Shown here: in pieces, positions 8,503 through 18,409 of the stretch
Numbering within the stretch: the stretch's first letter is position 1
Layout: each line of letters begins with the position of its first letter
Source of the DNA: Mesorhizobium sp. 113-3-3
GTDB lineage: Bacteria; Pseudomonadota; Alphaproteobacteria; Rhizobiales; Rhizobiaceae
Reading direction: 5' to 3'
DNA: 64,000 bases
NCBI RefSeq assembly: GCF_016756495.1
Contig: NZ_AP023243.1
Coordinates: 62,001-126,000, forward strand
Program-made: the position numbers and the translations under genes
The notes under the pieces: model-generated
The model's database searches: none
Seen by the model: only the letters and a program-made list of their open reading frames with translations
Told to the model about the DNA's origin: nothing

Positions 8503-10368
8503 GCGATGCTGCCCCGTCGCGATTTTCTCGCCCTCGGCGCCGCTGCCGCTGCCGCGGCCATGCTGCCGGGCCGAGCCTTCGCCGACATTGCGACCGGCGT
8601 GAAATTGCATGGGCTCTCCGCCTTCGGCGACCTCAAATACAAACCGGATTTTGCGCATTTCGACTATGTCAATCCGGACGCGCCCAAGGGCGGCCAGATG
8701 AATTTCACGCCGCCCAGCGCAACCCTCAACCAGAGTTTCCTGACCTTCAACACCCTGAATTTCCTGGTGTTGAAGGGGGAGGCGCCGCCGCGCGCCGAAC
8801 TCTGTTTCGATTCCCTGATGACAAGCGCGCTCGATGAACCGGATGCGGTCTACGGCTTGCTGGCCGAGTCCGTCACCTTGTCGGCGGACCGCAATGGTTT
8901 CCGCTTCGTGCTTCGGCCGCAGGCGCGCTTCCATGACGGCTCGCCGCTGACCGCCGAAGACGTTGTCTTCGCGTTGAAGCTCTACAAGGACAAGGGCCAC
9001 CCCAACCTCTCCAAGGCATTGCGGCACATGACCGACGCGGTCGCGGCCGATCCCGTCACCCTTGACCTGACCTTCAATGGCGAACAGTCGGCGCAAAACA
9101 TCCTGGCGGTCGTGGGCATGCCGGTCGTGTCCAAGGCCTTTTATGCGGCCAATGAGTTCGATGCCTCGACCATGACACCGCCGCTTGGCTCGGGGCCCTA
9201 CAAGATTGGACGCGTGGTCGCCGGACAGACCGTCGAATATGAGCGCGTCGCCGACTATTGGGGCCGCGATCTCCCGGTGAATCGCGGCCAGTACAATTTC
9301 GACCGCATCCGCATCGACTTCTATCTCGACCGGCAGGCGGCATTCGAGGCCTTCAAGAAAGGCGATACGCATTTTCGCGAGGAATTCACCTCGCGCGTAT
9401 GGGCGACCGGATATGATTTTCCGGCGTTGAACGAGGGCAAGGTCGTCAAACGGGAATTTCCCGGCGAGAAGACGCCCGACATGCAGGGCGTCGCGCTGAA
9501 CCAGCGCCGTCCGCAATTCCGCGATGAGCGCGTGCGACAGGCGATCGCTAACTGCTTCGATTTCGAATGGATGAAGCGCGCGCTGTTTTACGGCTCTTAC
9601 GAGCGCTCGCAATCGAACTTCGAACGGTCGGACTACAAGGCCGAGGGCCTGCCCTCGCCAGGGGAATTGGCCCTGCTGGAGCCATTACGCGCCGATGTGC
9701 CGCCACAGGTCTTTGGCGAAGCGGTAACGCTGCCTCTCTCGGACGGTTCAGGTCATGACCGCAAGCTGCTGAGCGCGGCTTCGAAACTGCTTGCCGAAGC
9801 CGGCTGGAAACGCACGGGCAGTTTCGTCGTCAACGACAAGGGCGAAAGGCTGCGGGTGGAAATGCTGGCGGAGGACGATGGCATCGTTCGCATTTTCACC
9901 CCGTGGTCCGAAAACATGAAGGCGATCGGGATCGATGCTTCGATCCGGCAGGTCGATTCGGCGCAATATGAACAGCGGCAGAGTGATTTCGATTTCGACC
10001 TCAACCTCCTGCACTGGTCGATCGGCGCAACACCCACGGCCGATAGCCTGGAGATGCTCTACGATTCGCGGATGGCGAACACGCCGGGGCAGCGCAATTA
10101 TCCGGGCACCCAAAGCAAGGCCATCGACGCGCTGATCGTCGCGGCCGGCAAGGCGCGCAGCCGAACAGACCTCGTCACCGCGCTCAGAGCGCTCGACCGG
10201 GTCTTGCGCGCGCGGCTAGACTGGATTCCAACATACTATCTGGCGAATCACCGCGTCGCCTATTGGGACATGTTCGGCTTCGTCGAGCAAAAGCCCGATT
10301 TCGGCTTTCCGGTCGAGACGCTGTGGTGGTTCGATAAGGGCAAGGCGGCAAAAATTGGCAAAGGCTGA
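8500..10368 (+). CDS. Peptide ABC transporter substrate-binding protein, second copy (YejA-like)
   Basis: A paralogue of the preceding gene, about 622 aa from the ATG at 8500. Starts at 8470, 8485 and 8506 are also possible because of the 15-bp repeat. It has a Tat signal (LPRRDFLALGAAAAAAAM) rather than the Sec signal of the first copy, so it may be exported folded. Shared landmarks with copy one are 'FDYVNPDAPKGG', 'FHDGSPLTAEDVVFAL' and 'LNQRRPQFRDERVRQA'. The Ala-rich Tat core argues for a start at 8500 or 8506, close to the twin Arg. It delivers oligopeptides to the YejBEF-like permease downstream. Confidence 0.88.
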   Translation: MAMLPRRDFLALGAAAAAAAMLPGRAFADIATGVKLHGLSAFGDLKYKPDFAHFDYVNPDAPKGGQMNFTPPSATLNQSFLTFNTLNFLVLKGEAPPRAELCFDSLMTSALDEPDAVYGLLAESVTLSADRNGFRFVLRPQARFHDGSPLTAEDVVFALKLYKDKGHPNLSKALRHMTDAVAADPVTLDLTFNGEQSAQNILAVVGMPVVSKAFYAANEFDASTMTPPLGSGPYKIGRVVAGQTVEYERVADYWGRDLPVNRGQYNFDRIRIDFYLDRQAAFEAFKKGDTHFREEFTSRVWATGYDFPALNEGKVVKREFPGEKTPDMQGVALNQRRPQFRDERVRQAIANCFDFEWMKRALFYGSYERSQSNFERSDYKAEGLPSPGELALLEPLRADVPPQVFGEAVTLPLSDGSGHDRKLLSAASKLLAEAGWKRTGSFVVNDKGERLRVEMLAEDDGIVRIFTPWSENMKAIGIDASIRQVDSAQYEQRQSDFDFDLNLLHWSIGATPTADSLEMLYDSRMANTPGQRNYPGTQSKAIDALIVAAGKARSRTDLVTALRALDRVLRARLDWIPTYYLANHRVAYWDMFGFVEQKPDFGFPVETLWWFDKGKAAKIGKG

Positions 10369-10398
10369 GATATCGGTCCACAGAAGGCAGGAAGCCTG

Positions 10399-11493
10399 AT
10401 GGGCGCCTATATACTGCGCCGCATCCTTTTGATGATCCCGACCCTGTTCGGCATCATGGCGATCTCCTTCGCCGTCATCCAGTTCGCGCCGGGCGGCCCG
10501 GTCGAGCAGGTGATCGCCAAGCTGACCAATCAGGGCGGCAGCGACCGCCTCGGCGGTGGCGGCGGCGATGCGGGCGGTTCCAATTTCGACGTCGCCGGCG
10601 ACGTCAGTTCGAAATACCGCGGCGCGCAGGGCCTCGATCCGGAATTCATCAAGAAGCTGGAGAAGCAGTTCGGTTTCGACAAGCCGCCGCTCGAGCGCTT
10701 CGGCATGATGCTGTGGAACTATATCAGGTTCGATTTCGGCAACAGCTACTTCCGCGATATCTCGGTGCTCGACCTGATCCTGGAAAAGATGCCGGTGTCG
10801 ATTTCGATCGGGCTCTGGATCACGCTGTTGTCCTATCTGATTTCCATCCCGCTCGGCATCCGCAAGGCGGTGAAGGACGGCACGCCTTTCGACGTCTGGA
10901 CCAGCGGCGTCGTCATCGTCGGCTATGCCATTCCGGGCTTCCTGTTCGGCATCATGCTGATGGTGCTGTTCGCGGGCGGCTCCTTCTGGGACTGGTTTCC
11001 GCTACGCGGCATCGTCTCGGACAATTGGGACCAGTTGTCCTGGCCGGCCAAGATCGCCGACTATTTCTGGCACATGACCCTGCCGCTGACGGCGCTGGTG
11101 CTGTCGGCCTTCGCCACGACGACACTTTTGACCAAGAACTCGTTCCTGGAGGAAATCCGCAAGCAATATGTGGTGACGGCGCGCGCCAAGGGCCTGTCGG
11201 AGCGGCAGGTGCTCTACGGCCATGTCTTCCGCAATGCCATGCTGATCGTCATTGCCGGCTTCCCCGGCGCCTTCATCTCGGCCTTCTTCACCGGCTCGCT
11301 GCTGATCGAGAACATCTTTTCGCTCGATGGCCTCGGCCTGCTCGGCTTCCGCTCGGTGGTCGAGCGCGACTATCCGGTGGTGTTCGCCAATCTCTACATC
11401 TTCTCGCTTCTCGGCCTGTTCGTCGGATTGCTGTCCGACCTCATCTACACCTGGGTCGATCCGCGCATCGATTTCGAGCGGAGAGACGTCTGA
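10399..11493 (+). CDS. yejB: Peptide ABC transporter permease (YejB-like)
   Basis: A 364-aa inner-membrane permease of the DppB/YejB type. It begins [19 protein letters not shown] (first membrane segment). A long periplasmic insert rich in Gly follows (about residues 45-75). The C-terminal half carries the EAA loop '[22 protein letters not shown]' that contacts the ATPase. AGGAAG lies just upstream of ATG 10399. The stop shares a base with the next ATG (TGATG). Confidence 0.93.
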   Translation: MGAYILRRILLMIPTLFGIMAISFAVIQFAPGGPVEQVIAKLTNQGGSDRLGGGGGDAGGSNFDVAGDVSSKYRGAQGLDPEFIKKLEKQFGFDKPPLERFGMMLWNYIRFDFGNSYFRDISVLDLILEKMPVSISIGLWITLLSYLISIPLGIRKAVKDGTPFDVWTSGVVIVGYAIPGFLFGIMLMVLFAGGSFWDWFPLRGIVSDNWDQLSWPAKIADYFWHMTLPLTALVLSAFATTTLLTKNSFLEEIRKQYVVTARAKGLSERQVLYGHVFRNAMLIVIAGFPGAFISAFFTGSLLIENIFSLDGLGLLGFRSVVERDYPVVFANLYIFSLLGLFVGLLSDLIYTWVDPRIDFERRDV

Positions 11494-12638
11494 TGTCGGA
11501 GGCAAGCGTTACTGCCGGCGTGGTTCCGGGGCGGATGCCGCGGCCATTCCTGTCGCCGCTCAACAAGCGCCGCCTGCAGAATTTCAAGGCCAACAGGCGC
11601 GGCTACTGGTCGTTGTGGATTTTCCTCGTCCTGTTCGTGCTGTCGCTGTTCGCCGAATTCATCGCCAACGACAAGCCGATCATCGCCTCCTACAAGGGCG
11701 AGATCCTGTTTCCGGTGCTGGTCGCCTACCCCGAGGAAAAGTTCGGCGGCTTCTATGCCGTCACCGATTACCGCGACCCGGTGATCCAGGACGAGATCAA
11801 CGCCAATGGCTGGATGATCTGGCCGCCGATCCGCTATTCCTATCAGACCGTCAACAACGCCATTCCGGAAGCGGCACCCGCCAAGCCGTCCTGGCAGTAT
11901 GACGCCGCGAAGCGCTGCAACCAGTATCCGCAAGGGGCTGCCGATCCCGCCTGCATCGTCGGCAACTGGAACTGGCTCGGCACCGACGACCAGGCGCGCG
12001 ATGTGCTGGCGCGCGTCATCTACGGCTTCCGCATCTCGGTGCTGTTCGGGCTGATCCTGACCGCCGGCTCAGCGCTGATCGGCGTCGGCGCCGGCGCCTT
12101 GCAGGGCTATTTCGGCGGCTGGACGGACCTGCTGTTCCAGCGCTTCATCGAAATCTGGTCGGCGATCCCGGTGCTCTATCTGCTGCTCATCGTCGCCGCC
12201 ATCCTGCCGCCGGGCTTCTTCATCCTGCTCGGGCTGATGCTGCTGTTTTCCTGGGTGGCGCTGGTCGGCGTGGTGCGGGCCGAGTTCCTGCGCGCCCGCA
12301 ATTTCGAATATGTCAACGCCGCCCGCGCGCTCGGCGTGCCCAACCGCACCATCATGTTCCGGCATTTGTTGCCCAACGCCATGGTGGCGACATTGACCTT
12401 CATGCCGTTCCTGCTCTCGGGTTCGATCTCGACGCTGACCTCGCTCGATTATCTGGGCTTCGGCCTGCCGCCGGGATCCGCCTCGCTCGGAGAATTGCTG
12501 AAGCAGGCGCAGCGCAACCTCAATGCGCCGTGGCTCGGCATTTCCGGCTTCGTCGTCATCTCGCTGATGCTGTCGCTGCTGGTCTTCGTCGGCGAAGCGA
12601 CGCGCGACGCCTTCGATCCGCGCAAGACGTTCAAATGA
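11493..12638 (+). CDS. yejE: Peptide ABC transporter permease (YejE-like)
   Basis: A 381-aa DppC/YejE-type permease. It has an N-terminal cytoplasmic stretch and one membrane segment (about 44-62). A long periplasmic domain typical of YejE (about 65-165) follows, with 'WNWLGTDDQARDVLARVIYGFRIS' at its end. A five-helix core has the EAA loop 'NAARALGVPNRTIMFRHLLPNAM'. It is translationally coupled on both sides (TGATG with yejB, ATGA with the ATPase). Confidence 0.93.
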   Translation: MSEASVTAGVVPGRMPRPFLSPLNKRRLQNFKANRRGYWSLWIFLVLFVLSLFAEFIANDKPIIASYKGEILFPVLVAYPEEKFGGFYAVTDYRDPVIQDEINANGWMIWPPIRYSYQTVNNAIPEAAPAKPSWQYDAAKRCNQYPQGAADPACIVGNWNWLGTDDQARDVLARVIYGFRISVLFGLILTAGSALIGVGAGALQGYFGGWTDLLFQRFIEIWSAIPVLYLLLIVAAILPPGFFILLGLMLLFSWVALVGVVRAEFLRARNFEYVNAARALGVPNRTIMFRHLLPNAMVATLTFMPFLLSGSISTLTSLDYLGFGLPPGSASLGELLKQAQRNLNAPWLGISGFVVISLMLSLLVFVGEATRDAFDPRKTFK

Positions 12639-14266
12639 GCGAAGCGCCTTTGCTCAGCGTCCAGGACCTCAGTGTCGCCTTCAGCCAGGGCGGCGGCCAG
12701 TCCGTCGCCGTCGACCACATCTCCTTCGATATCGCCAAGGGCGAGACAGTGGCGCTGGTCGGCGAGTCCGGCTCCGGCAAGTCGGTCTCCGCGCTGTCAG
12801 TTTTGAAACTCCTGCCCTACCCCAGCGCCAGCCATCCCTCCGGGAAAATCCTGTTCGAGGGCGCCGACCTGCTGGCGATGAGCGAGAAGCAGTTGCGACA
12901 GGTGCGCGGCAACAAGATCACCATGATCTTCCAGGAGCCGATGACCTCGCTCAATCCGCTGCACACGATCGAGCATCAGATCGTCGAGATCCTGAAGCTG
13001 CATCAGGGCATGGCCGACCGCGCGGCCAAGGCGCGCACGCTGGCGCTGCTCAACGAGGTCGGCATCCGCGACCCGCAGAAGCGGCTCGATGCCTATCCGC
13101 ACCAGCTGTCCGGCGGCCAGCGCCAGCGCGTCATGATCGCCATGGCGCTCGCCAACGAACCGGAACTGTTGATCGCCGACGAGCCGACGACGGCCCTCGA
13201 CGTCACCGTGCAGGCGCAGATCCTCGAACTGCTGGCGGGCCTCAAGAGCCGCAAGGGCATGTCGATGCTGTTCATCACCCATGATCTGGGCATCGTGCGC
13301 AAGATCGCCGACCGGGTCTGCGTGATGACCAAGGGCAAGATCGTCGAGACCGGACCGACCAGGGAGATCTTCGCCAACCCGCAGCACCCCTATACGCGGC
13401 ATCTGCTGGCGGCCGAACCGAAAGGCAAGCCGCCGGCCGCCAACGCCGACGCCAAGCCGGTCATGACCGGCAAGGACATCAAGGTCTGGTTCCCGATCAA
13501 GCAAGGCTTCTTCCGCCGCACGGTCGACCATGTGAAGGCGGTCGACGGCATCGATGTCACCGTGCGCGCCGGCCAGACGCTGGGCGTGGTCGGCGAGTCC
13601 GGTTCCGGCAAGACGACGCTCGGCCTGGCGCTGGCGCGCATGATCTCGTCGACGGGAACCATCCAGTTCAACGGCCGCGACATCAACCAGCTCACCTTCA
13701 ACGCCATGCGGCCGCTCCGGCGCGAATTGCAGATCGTCTTCCAGGATCCGTTCGGTTCGCTCAGCCCGCGCATGTCGATCGCCGAGATCATCGAGGAAGG
13801 ACTAAAGATCCACGAGCCGAAGCTGTCGCCCGATGAACGCGACGACAAGGTTGCCGACGTGCTGAAGGAGGTCGGCCTCGATCCGGCGACCCGCAACCGC
13901 TATCCGCACGAGTTTTCCGGCGGCCAGCGCCAGCGTGTGGCGATCGCACGCGCCATGGTGCTCAACCCGCGCTTCGTCATGCTCGACGAGCCGACATCGG
14001 CGCTCGACATGAGCGTGCAGGCGCAGGTCGTCGACCTCTTGCGCAATCTGCAGGCCAAGCACGACCTCGCTTATCTGTTCATCAGCCATGACCTCAAGGT
14101 CATCCGGGCGCTTGCCAATGACGTCATCGTCATGCGCAATGGCCAGATCGTCGAAGCCGGCCCCTCCCAGCAGATTTTTGAAAATCCGCAAACCGACTAT
14201 ACTCGGGCACTGATCTCGGCCGCCTTCAAGATAGAGACGGCGCCGGTCGGCATCGTCAGCGAGTAA
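12635..14266 (+). CDS. yejF: Peptide ABC transporter ATPase, double-domain (YejF-like)
   Basis: A 543-aa protein with two fused ABC ATPase domains, so one polypeptide energises the YejB/YejE channel. Domain one has [16 protein letters not shown] and [12 protein letters not shown]. Domain two has [17 protein letters not shown] and [12 protein letters not shown]. Each is followed by the oligopeptide-type C-terminal extension ([22 protein letters not shown]). ATG 12635 overlaps the yejE stop by 4 bp. All key catalytic motifs are intact in both halves. Confidence 0.94.
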   Translation: MSEAPLLSVQDLSVAFSQGGGQSVAVDHISFDIAKGETVALVGESGSGKSVSALSVLKLLPYPSASHPSGKILFEGADLLAMSEKQLRQVRGNKITMIFQEPMTSLNPLHTIEHQIVEILKLHQGMADRAAKARTLALLNEVGIRDPQKRLDAYPHQLSGGQRQRVMIAMALANEPELLIADEPTTALDVTVQAQILELLAGLKSRKGMSMLFITHDLGIVRKIADRVCVMTKGKIVETGPTREIFANPQHPYTRHLLAAEPKGKPPAANADAKPVMTGKDIKVWFPIKQGFFRRTVDHVKAVDGIDVTVRAGQTLGVVGESGSGKTTLGLALARMISSTGTIQFNGRDINQLTFNAMRPLRRELQIVFQDPFGSLSPRMSIAEIIEEGLKIHEPKLSPDERDDKVADVLKEVGLDPATRNRYPHEFSGGQRQRVAIARAMVLNPRFVMLDEPTSALDMSVQAQVVDLLRNLQAKHDLAYLFISHDLKVIRALANDVIVMRNGQIVEAGPSQQIFENPQTDYTRALISAAFKIETAPVGIVSE

Positions 14267-14295
14267 TTTGCGTAAGAGGGATTAGACGAACCGCG

Positions 14296-15237
14296 ATGGA
14301 AAAAGGCCGCATCCTGCTTGCCGTCACCGGCTTTCATCCGCAGCGCTGGCGCGAGCTGCTGTCGGCCGAGCGCGAGGTGGTGCTGGAGCCGGACGGCGCC
14401 AAGGATCCGTCGATCACCTATGCGGTGGTGTGGAAGCAGAAGCCCAATTTGTTGTCGTCGCTGCCCAATCTGCGCGCCATCTTCTCGATCGGCGCCGGTG
14501 TCGACCATATCTTCGCCGATCCCGGCCTGCCCGACGTGCCGATCGTCAAGGTCGTCGCCGACAACCTCACGCAATACATGACCGAATATGTCGTCTGGCG
14601 GGTGCTCGATCATCATCGCCAGGGCCTGCTCTACCGGCAGCAGCAGCAGAAAAAGATCTGGCACGAGCCGCAGCAGCGGCCGGCCGGCGACATATCCGTC
14701 GGCATTATGGGCCTCGGCAATCTCGGCCGCGCCGCGGCTTCGGTGCTCTTGTCGCTCGGCTTCGCGGTCAATGGCTGGTCGCGCTCCGAGCGGCCGATGC
14801 AAGGGGTGGCGACCTATTCCAGCGAAGCCGGGTTGATCCCCTTCCTCAAGGCGACCGACATCCTCGTCGTGCTTCTGCCGCTGACGCCGGACACGCAAGG
14901 CATCATCAATTACGGTGTGCTCAAGGAATTGCGCAAGCGCAACGGCCTCGGCGGTTCGGTGCTGATCAATGCCGGACGCGGCCGCCTGCAGAAGGATGCC
15001 GACATCGTGCGGGCGCTGGACGACGGCACGCTGAAGGAGGCGAGCCTCGACGTGTTCGAGGTCGAGCCCCTGCCGAAGACCAGCCCGCTGTGGAACCATC
15101 CGAAAGTGTTCGTGACGCCGCACGCGGCCGCGACCTCGGATCCCATGCACCTGGTGCCGTCGATGCTGCGCCAGATGGACGCTTTCGAGCGTGGCGAAAA
15201 GCTCGAGAATCTGGTGGATCGCAAGGCCGGATACTGA
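14296..15237 (+). CDS. ghrA: Glyoxylate/hydroxypyruvate reductase A-like dehydrogenase
   Basis: A 313-aa NAD(P)-dependent D-2-hydroxyacid dehydrogenase. The Rossmann loop GLGNLG lies near residues 140-145. The catalytic Arg is in 'INAGRGRLQ', the Glu in 'DVFEVEPLP' and the His in 'TPHAAATS'. The short N-terminal domain and the 'SIGAGVDHI' motif fit the GhrA branch (reduction of glyoxylate and hydroxypyruvate). It starts 29 bp after yejF and could be read through from the transporter operon. The exact substrate is inferred from family only. Confidence 0.88.
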   Translation: MEKGRILLAVTGFHPQRWRELLSAEREVVLEPDGAKDPSITYAVVWKQKPNLLSSLPNLRAIFSIGAGVDHIFADPGLPDVPIVKVVADNLTQYMTEYVVWRVLDHHRQGLLYRQQQQKKIWHEPQQRPAGDISVGIMGLGNLGRAAASVLLSLGFAVNGWSRSERPMQGVATYSSEAGLIPFLKATDILVVLLPLTPDTQGIINYGVLKELRKRNGLGGSVLINAGRGRLQKDADIVRALDDGTLKEASLDVFEVEPLPKTSPLWNHPKVFVTPHAAATSDPMHLVPSMLRQMDAFERGEKLENLVDRKAGY

Positions 15238-15246
15238 CCAGGAATA

Positions 15247-15774
15247 CTATCTGGCCAGATCCCACTGCCGGAAGCGTTGCTTGATTGCTTGCACCGTGGA
15301 CAGCTGCAGCTTCGGCAGGTCGAGCTCGTCGAACATCGCCTGGTATCTCCGGCGGTTCTTCGGCGTGGTCACGGCAATATGGTGGATCATGTCCCATTTG
15401 ACGCTGTCGCGCCCGCCCTCCAGGGCTCCGCGTCTGTTCTTCTCGAACCAGCTTCGCCTGAAGTAACGCAGCAAGCTTGCCGGCGTGGAGATGTCCAGCA
15501 GGATCACTCCCGTCGCCCGCCGGAAACGTTGCGGCATGCAGATCGAGTAATTTCCGTCCATCACCCAGCGCTCGCCGGCGATCGCGGCATCATGCAAGGC
15601 GATGAAATCGGCCTTTGGACGCGGCTGCCAGTCGGTGTTGGGCAGATGATGAAGCAGATCGAGGTGAACGGGCTCCAGGCCACGCTTGCGGGCAATCGCG
15701 TCGGCGAGCGTCGACTTGCCGCTGTTGGACGGCCCCAGGATGCAGATGCGGTCGCCAAGGTCCGAGAGTTTCAT
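15247..15774 (-). CDS. P-loop NTPase, adenylate kinase/FlaR-like
   Basis: A 175-aa protein with a clear Walker A (GPSNSGKST, residues 14-22), followed by 'HLDLLHHLPNTDWQPRP' and 'WVMDGNYS'. This pattern belongs to small kinase-like ATPases often named topology modulation (FlaR-like) proteins. A basic lid-like region (LRYFRRSWFEKNRRG) is present. Substrate and role are unknown. It converges with ghrA with a 9-bp gap. Confidence 0.8.
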   Translation of the reverse strand: MKLSDLGDRICILGPSNSGKSTLADAIARKRGLEPVHLDLLHHLPNTDWQPRPKADFIALHDAAIAGERWVMDGNYSICMPQRFRRATGVILLDISTPASLLRYFRRSWFEKNRRGALEGGRDSVKWDMIHHIAVTTPKNRRRYQAMFDELDLPKLQLSTVQAIKQRFRQWDLAR

Positions 15775-15839
15775 CCGACAGTGCCCTTATGCGGATGCAG
15801 AACGCCGTCCACGACGAATTGCCGACCTATAGCGTGTCC

Positions 15840-16202
15840 TCAACTGGGCAAAGCGAATTTCTTCTTCTGATTGTCCGGCTTGCCGCAGTCGCGGCGCGCG
15901 ATCGACCGGTTCATGGCGTCGATCTCGCCCGCCGCCTTGTCGCTGTCGCGCTTGGCCTTGGAGCGCATGTCGGGCGTGAACGGACCGAAACCCATGGCGG
16001 GATTGGAGAAGGTCGGCTTCGCGGTCACCGGAAGGCTGTATTGCTGCGCCAGGCCATTGCGCTGCGCCAGCAACTGATCGCACGGCACGGTGTCGTATTG
16101 CAGGGAGGATTCTACGTTGGCGTCCTGCCGCTCGGACATCGAATTGCCGACGCAGCCGGCCGTTGCCAGGCAAGATGCCAAGATCATCATGTTCCAGCGC
16201 AT
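15840..16202 (-). CDS. Small lipoprotein of unknown function
   Basis: A 120-aa predicted outer- or inner-membrane lipoprotein. It has a short basic N-terminus (MRWNMM), a hydrophobic stretch and the lipobox LATAGC with Cys at about residue 17. The mature part is hydrophilic, with Cys at 'VPCDQLL' and 'RRDCGKP' that could pair. A strong AGGAGGAGGAG ribosome site sits just upstream of ATG 16202, ruling out the longer open frame. I do not recognise the family. Confidence 0.75.
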   Translation of the reverse strand: MRWNMMILASCLATAGCVGNSMSERQDANVESSLQYDTVPCDQLLAQRNGLAQQYSLPVTAKPTFSNPAMGFGPFTPDMRSKAKRDSDKAAGEIDAMNRSIARRDCGKPDNQKKKFALPS

Positions 16203-16327
16203 CCGATATGCTCCTCCTCCTGTCCCGCCCTGATGCGACCAGATCGCAAATATCAGTGGCGCACGCAAATCGGACTTTTTCGCAGCAGGCCGTGGCAGCA
16301 CTACCGCAAGATGATCCTGCACACGCT

Positions 16328-17245
16328 TCAAACGGCGTGAGGCTTCCACGCCACAACGCCCAGCCCTTTGACAGGCTCGCGGCGATCCTGCCGGATGGTG
16401 GTCGGCTCCAGCGCCAGGATCGTAAGCCCTTTGGCCTCGAGTGTCCGCCTGACATAGAATTCCGAATGGGCGTAACGCCGCGAGGTCTGCAGCGCGAAAT
16501 CACCTTCGCCCGCCAGGGTCTCGACGGAGAAGGCAAACAGGCCACCCTCGGCGAGCAGGCCAGCCACCGTGCCCACCAGGCCGTCGAGCGCGCCGATGTA
16601 GATCAGGACATCGGCCGATGTCACCAGATCGGGCTTTTCGCCTTGGTGGGAAAATCGCTGCAGATCCGCTTTTGTCAGCGTGTCGTAGATGCCTTTCGAC
16701 CGTGCCTTCTTCAGCATCCTGGCCGAGATATCGACCCCTTCCAGCCGGTCGACAATCGGCCTCAACCTCTCGCCCATCAGCCCGGTGCCGCAGCCCAGAT
16801 CGAGCGCCAGGCGGAAGCGGCCCGGCTTTGCCTTGCGAATCATGTGCTCGAGGAATTCGGGCAACCGGTAATCGAGCTTGCCGACCAGCATCTCCTCGAA
16901 CGTCTCGGCATAGTGGTCGAACAGCGCTTCGACAAAGGCGCTGGGTGGGGCTGCGGCAACCGCACCCTTGCCGATCAGCTGCAGTTTGAGGGCCGCGCCC
17001 TGGCGATCGGCCGGATCGAGTTTCACCGACATCGCCCAGGCCTGCGCCGCCAGGTCGAGCCTGCCGGAAGCCTCCTGAATTTCGCCGAGGCGGAACCAGC
17101 CCATTGCCCATTCCGGCGCCAGCTCCAATGCGCCGAGCAGCAGCTCGGCCGCCGCCGTGTGATCGCCGGAGGCAACGAGCATCTCGGCATAGTCGGCACG
17201 GCGATCGGCGTTCAAATCGCCTGATGAGGTCTGGAGCGGCTTCAT
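16328..17245 (-). CDS. TPR-containing class I SAM-dependent methyltransferase
   Basis: A 305-aa protein. The N-terminal third (about 10-85) looks like two or three tetratricopeptide-type helices ('AAELLLGALELAPEWAMGWFRLGEIQEASGRLDLA' type pattern). A class I methyltransferase domain follows, with motif I 'LALDLGCGTGLMG' at about 147-159 and 'GVDISARML' after it. The acceptor substrate is unknown. ATG 17245 (MKPLQTSSG) is chosen as the first start after the unconserved upstream extension. It faces away from the exonuclease gene, leaving a 151-bp divergent promoter region. Confidence 0.85.
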   Translation of the reverse strand: MKPLQTSSGDLNADRRADYAEMLVASGDHTAAAELLLGALELAPEWAMGWFRLGEIQEASGRLDLAAQAWAMSVKLDPADRQGAALKLQLIGKGAVAAAPPSAFVEALFDHYAETFEEMLVGKLDYRLPEFLEHMIRKAKPGRFRLALDLGCGTGLMGERLRPIVDRLEGVDISARMLKKARSKGIYDTLTKADLQRFSHQGEKPDLVTSADVLIYIGALDGLVGTVAGLLAEGGLFAFSVETLAGEGDFALQTSRRYAHSEFYVRRTLEAKGLTILALEPTTIRQDRREPVKGLGVVAWKPHAV

Positions 17246-17396
17246 GATGATGGTTCCGCCGGCGGAGGCCGGACCGCCACCTCTGTAGAGCAAAGGATGC
17301 GGAAGCTGAACCGAATTGCGCGTCCTTTGCCCAGGAGAGTCAGCAGTCTGCGACCACAGGCTTCCCGCGGCGGAATTATATCCTATCTTGGAAACC

Positions 17397-18404
17397 ATGC
17401 GCGCCAGCGACCTGCTTCATCCCCGGCCCGAGGGCCTTTACTGCCCGCCGGGCGATTTCTTCATCGACCCGGTGCGGCCCGTGAACCGGGCGCTGATCAC
17501 GCACGGCCATTCCGACCATGCGCGTTCCGGCCACCGCTCGGTGCTGGCGACGCAGCAGACGCTCGACATTATGGGCCTGCGCTATGGCGAGGACTTTGCC
17601 GGAACGACCCAGGCCGCACGGCTCGGCGAGACGATCGCGCTCGGCGGCGTCAGCATCAGCTTCCATCCGGCCGGCCATGTGCTGGGTTCGGCGCAGATAT
17701 CGGTCGAGCATCAGGGCATGCGCATCGTCGCCTCCGGCGACTACAAGAGGCGCAGGGACGCGACCTGCGCGCCGTTCGAGCCGATCCGCTGCGACGTGTT
17801 CATCACCGAGGCGACATTCGGCCTTCCGGTGTTTCGCCATCCGCCCGACACGGAAGAGATCGCCCGCCTGCTGAAGTCGGCGGCGCAGTTTCCCGAACGC
17901 TCGCATCTGGTCGGCGCCTATGCGCTGGGCAAGGCGCAGCGAGTGATGCGGCTGCTGCGCGATGCCGGCTACGACAGGCCGCTCTACATCCATGGCGCGC
18001 TGGCCAGGCTCAGCGCGTACTATCAGAGCCAGGGCATCGACCTGGGTATCCTCGAACCGGCAACGGTCGAGGGCGGCAAGGATGACTTCACAGGCGCAAT
18101 CGTCGTCGGCCCGCCATCGGCCTTCGCCGACCGCTGGGCGCGGCGCTTTCCCGATCCGATCTCATGTTTCGCGTCGGGCTGGATGCGCATCCGCCAGCGC
18201 GCCAAGCAAGGCGGCGTCGAACTGCCCCTGATCATCTCGGACCATGCCGACTGGGACGAACTCATCGCCACCATCAAGGAGACCGGCGCCGAGGAAATCT
18301 GGGTGACGCATGGCCGCGAGGAAGCCCTGGTGCGCTGGTGCGAACTGGAAGGCATTGCCGCGCGGCCGCTGCATCTGGTGGGCTATGAGGATGAAGGCGA
18401 TTGA
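17397..18404 (+). CDS. Ligase-associated DNA damage response exonuclease (metallo-beta-lactamase fold)
   Basis: A 335-aa MBL/beta-CASP-type nuclease. The metal-binding motif ITHGHSDHA is at about residues 36-44, with further His/Asp in 'HPAGHVLGSAQI' and 'SGDYKRRRD'. In many alphaproteobacteria this protein family is encoded next to an ATP-dependent DNA ligase, a DEXH helicase and the PdeM phosphoesterase (a set linked to crosslink/cisplatin damage response). Here the ligase is present 420 bp downstream, but an oppositely oriented gene separates the two, and the helicase and PdeM are not seen. Confidence 0.9.
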   Translation: MRASDLLHPRPEGLYCPPGDFFIDPVRPVNRALITHGHSDHARSGHRSVLATQQTLDIMGLRYGEDFAGTTQAARLGETIALGGVSISFHPAGHVLGSAQISVEHQGMRIVASGDYKRRRDATCAPFEPIRCDVFITEATFGLPVFRHPPDTEEIARLLKSAAQFPERSHLVGAYALGKAQRVMRLLRDAGYDRPLYIHGALARLSAYYQSQGIDLGILEPATVEGGKDDFTGAIVVGPPSAFADRWARRFPDPISCFASGWMRIRQRAKQGGVELPLIISDHADWDELIATIKETGAEEIWVTHGREEALVRWCELEGIAARPLHLVGYEDEGD

Positions 18405-18409
18405 CCCGG

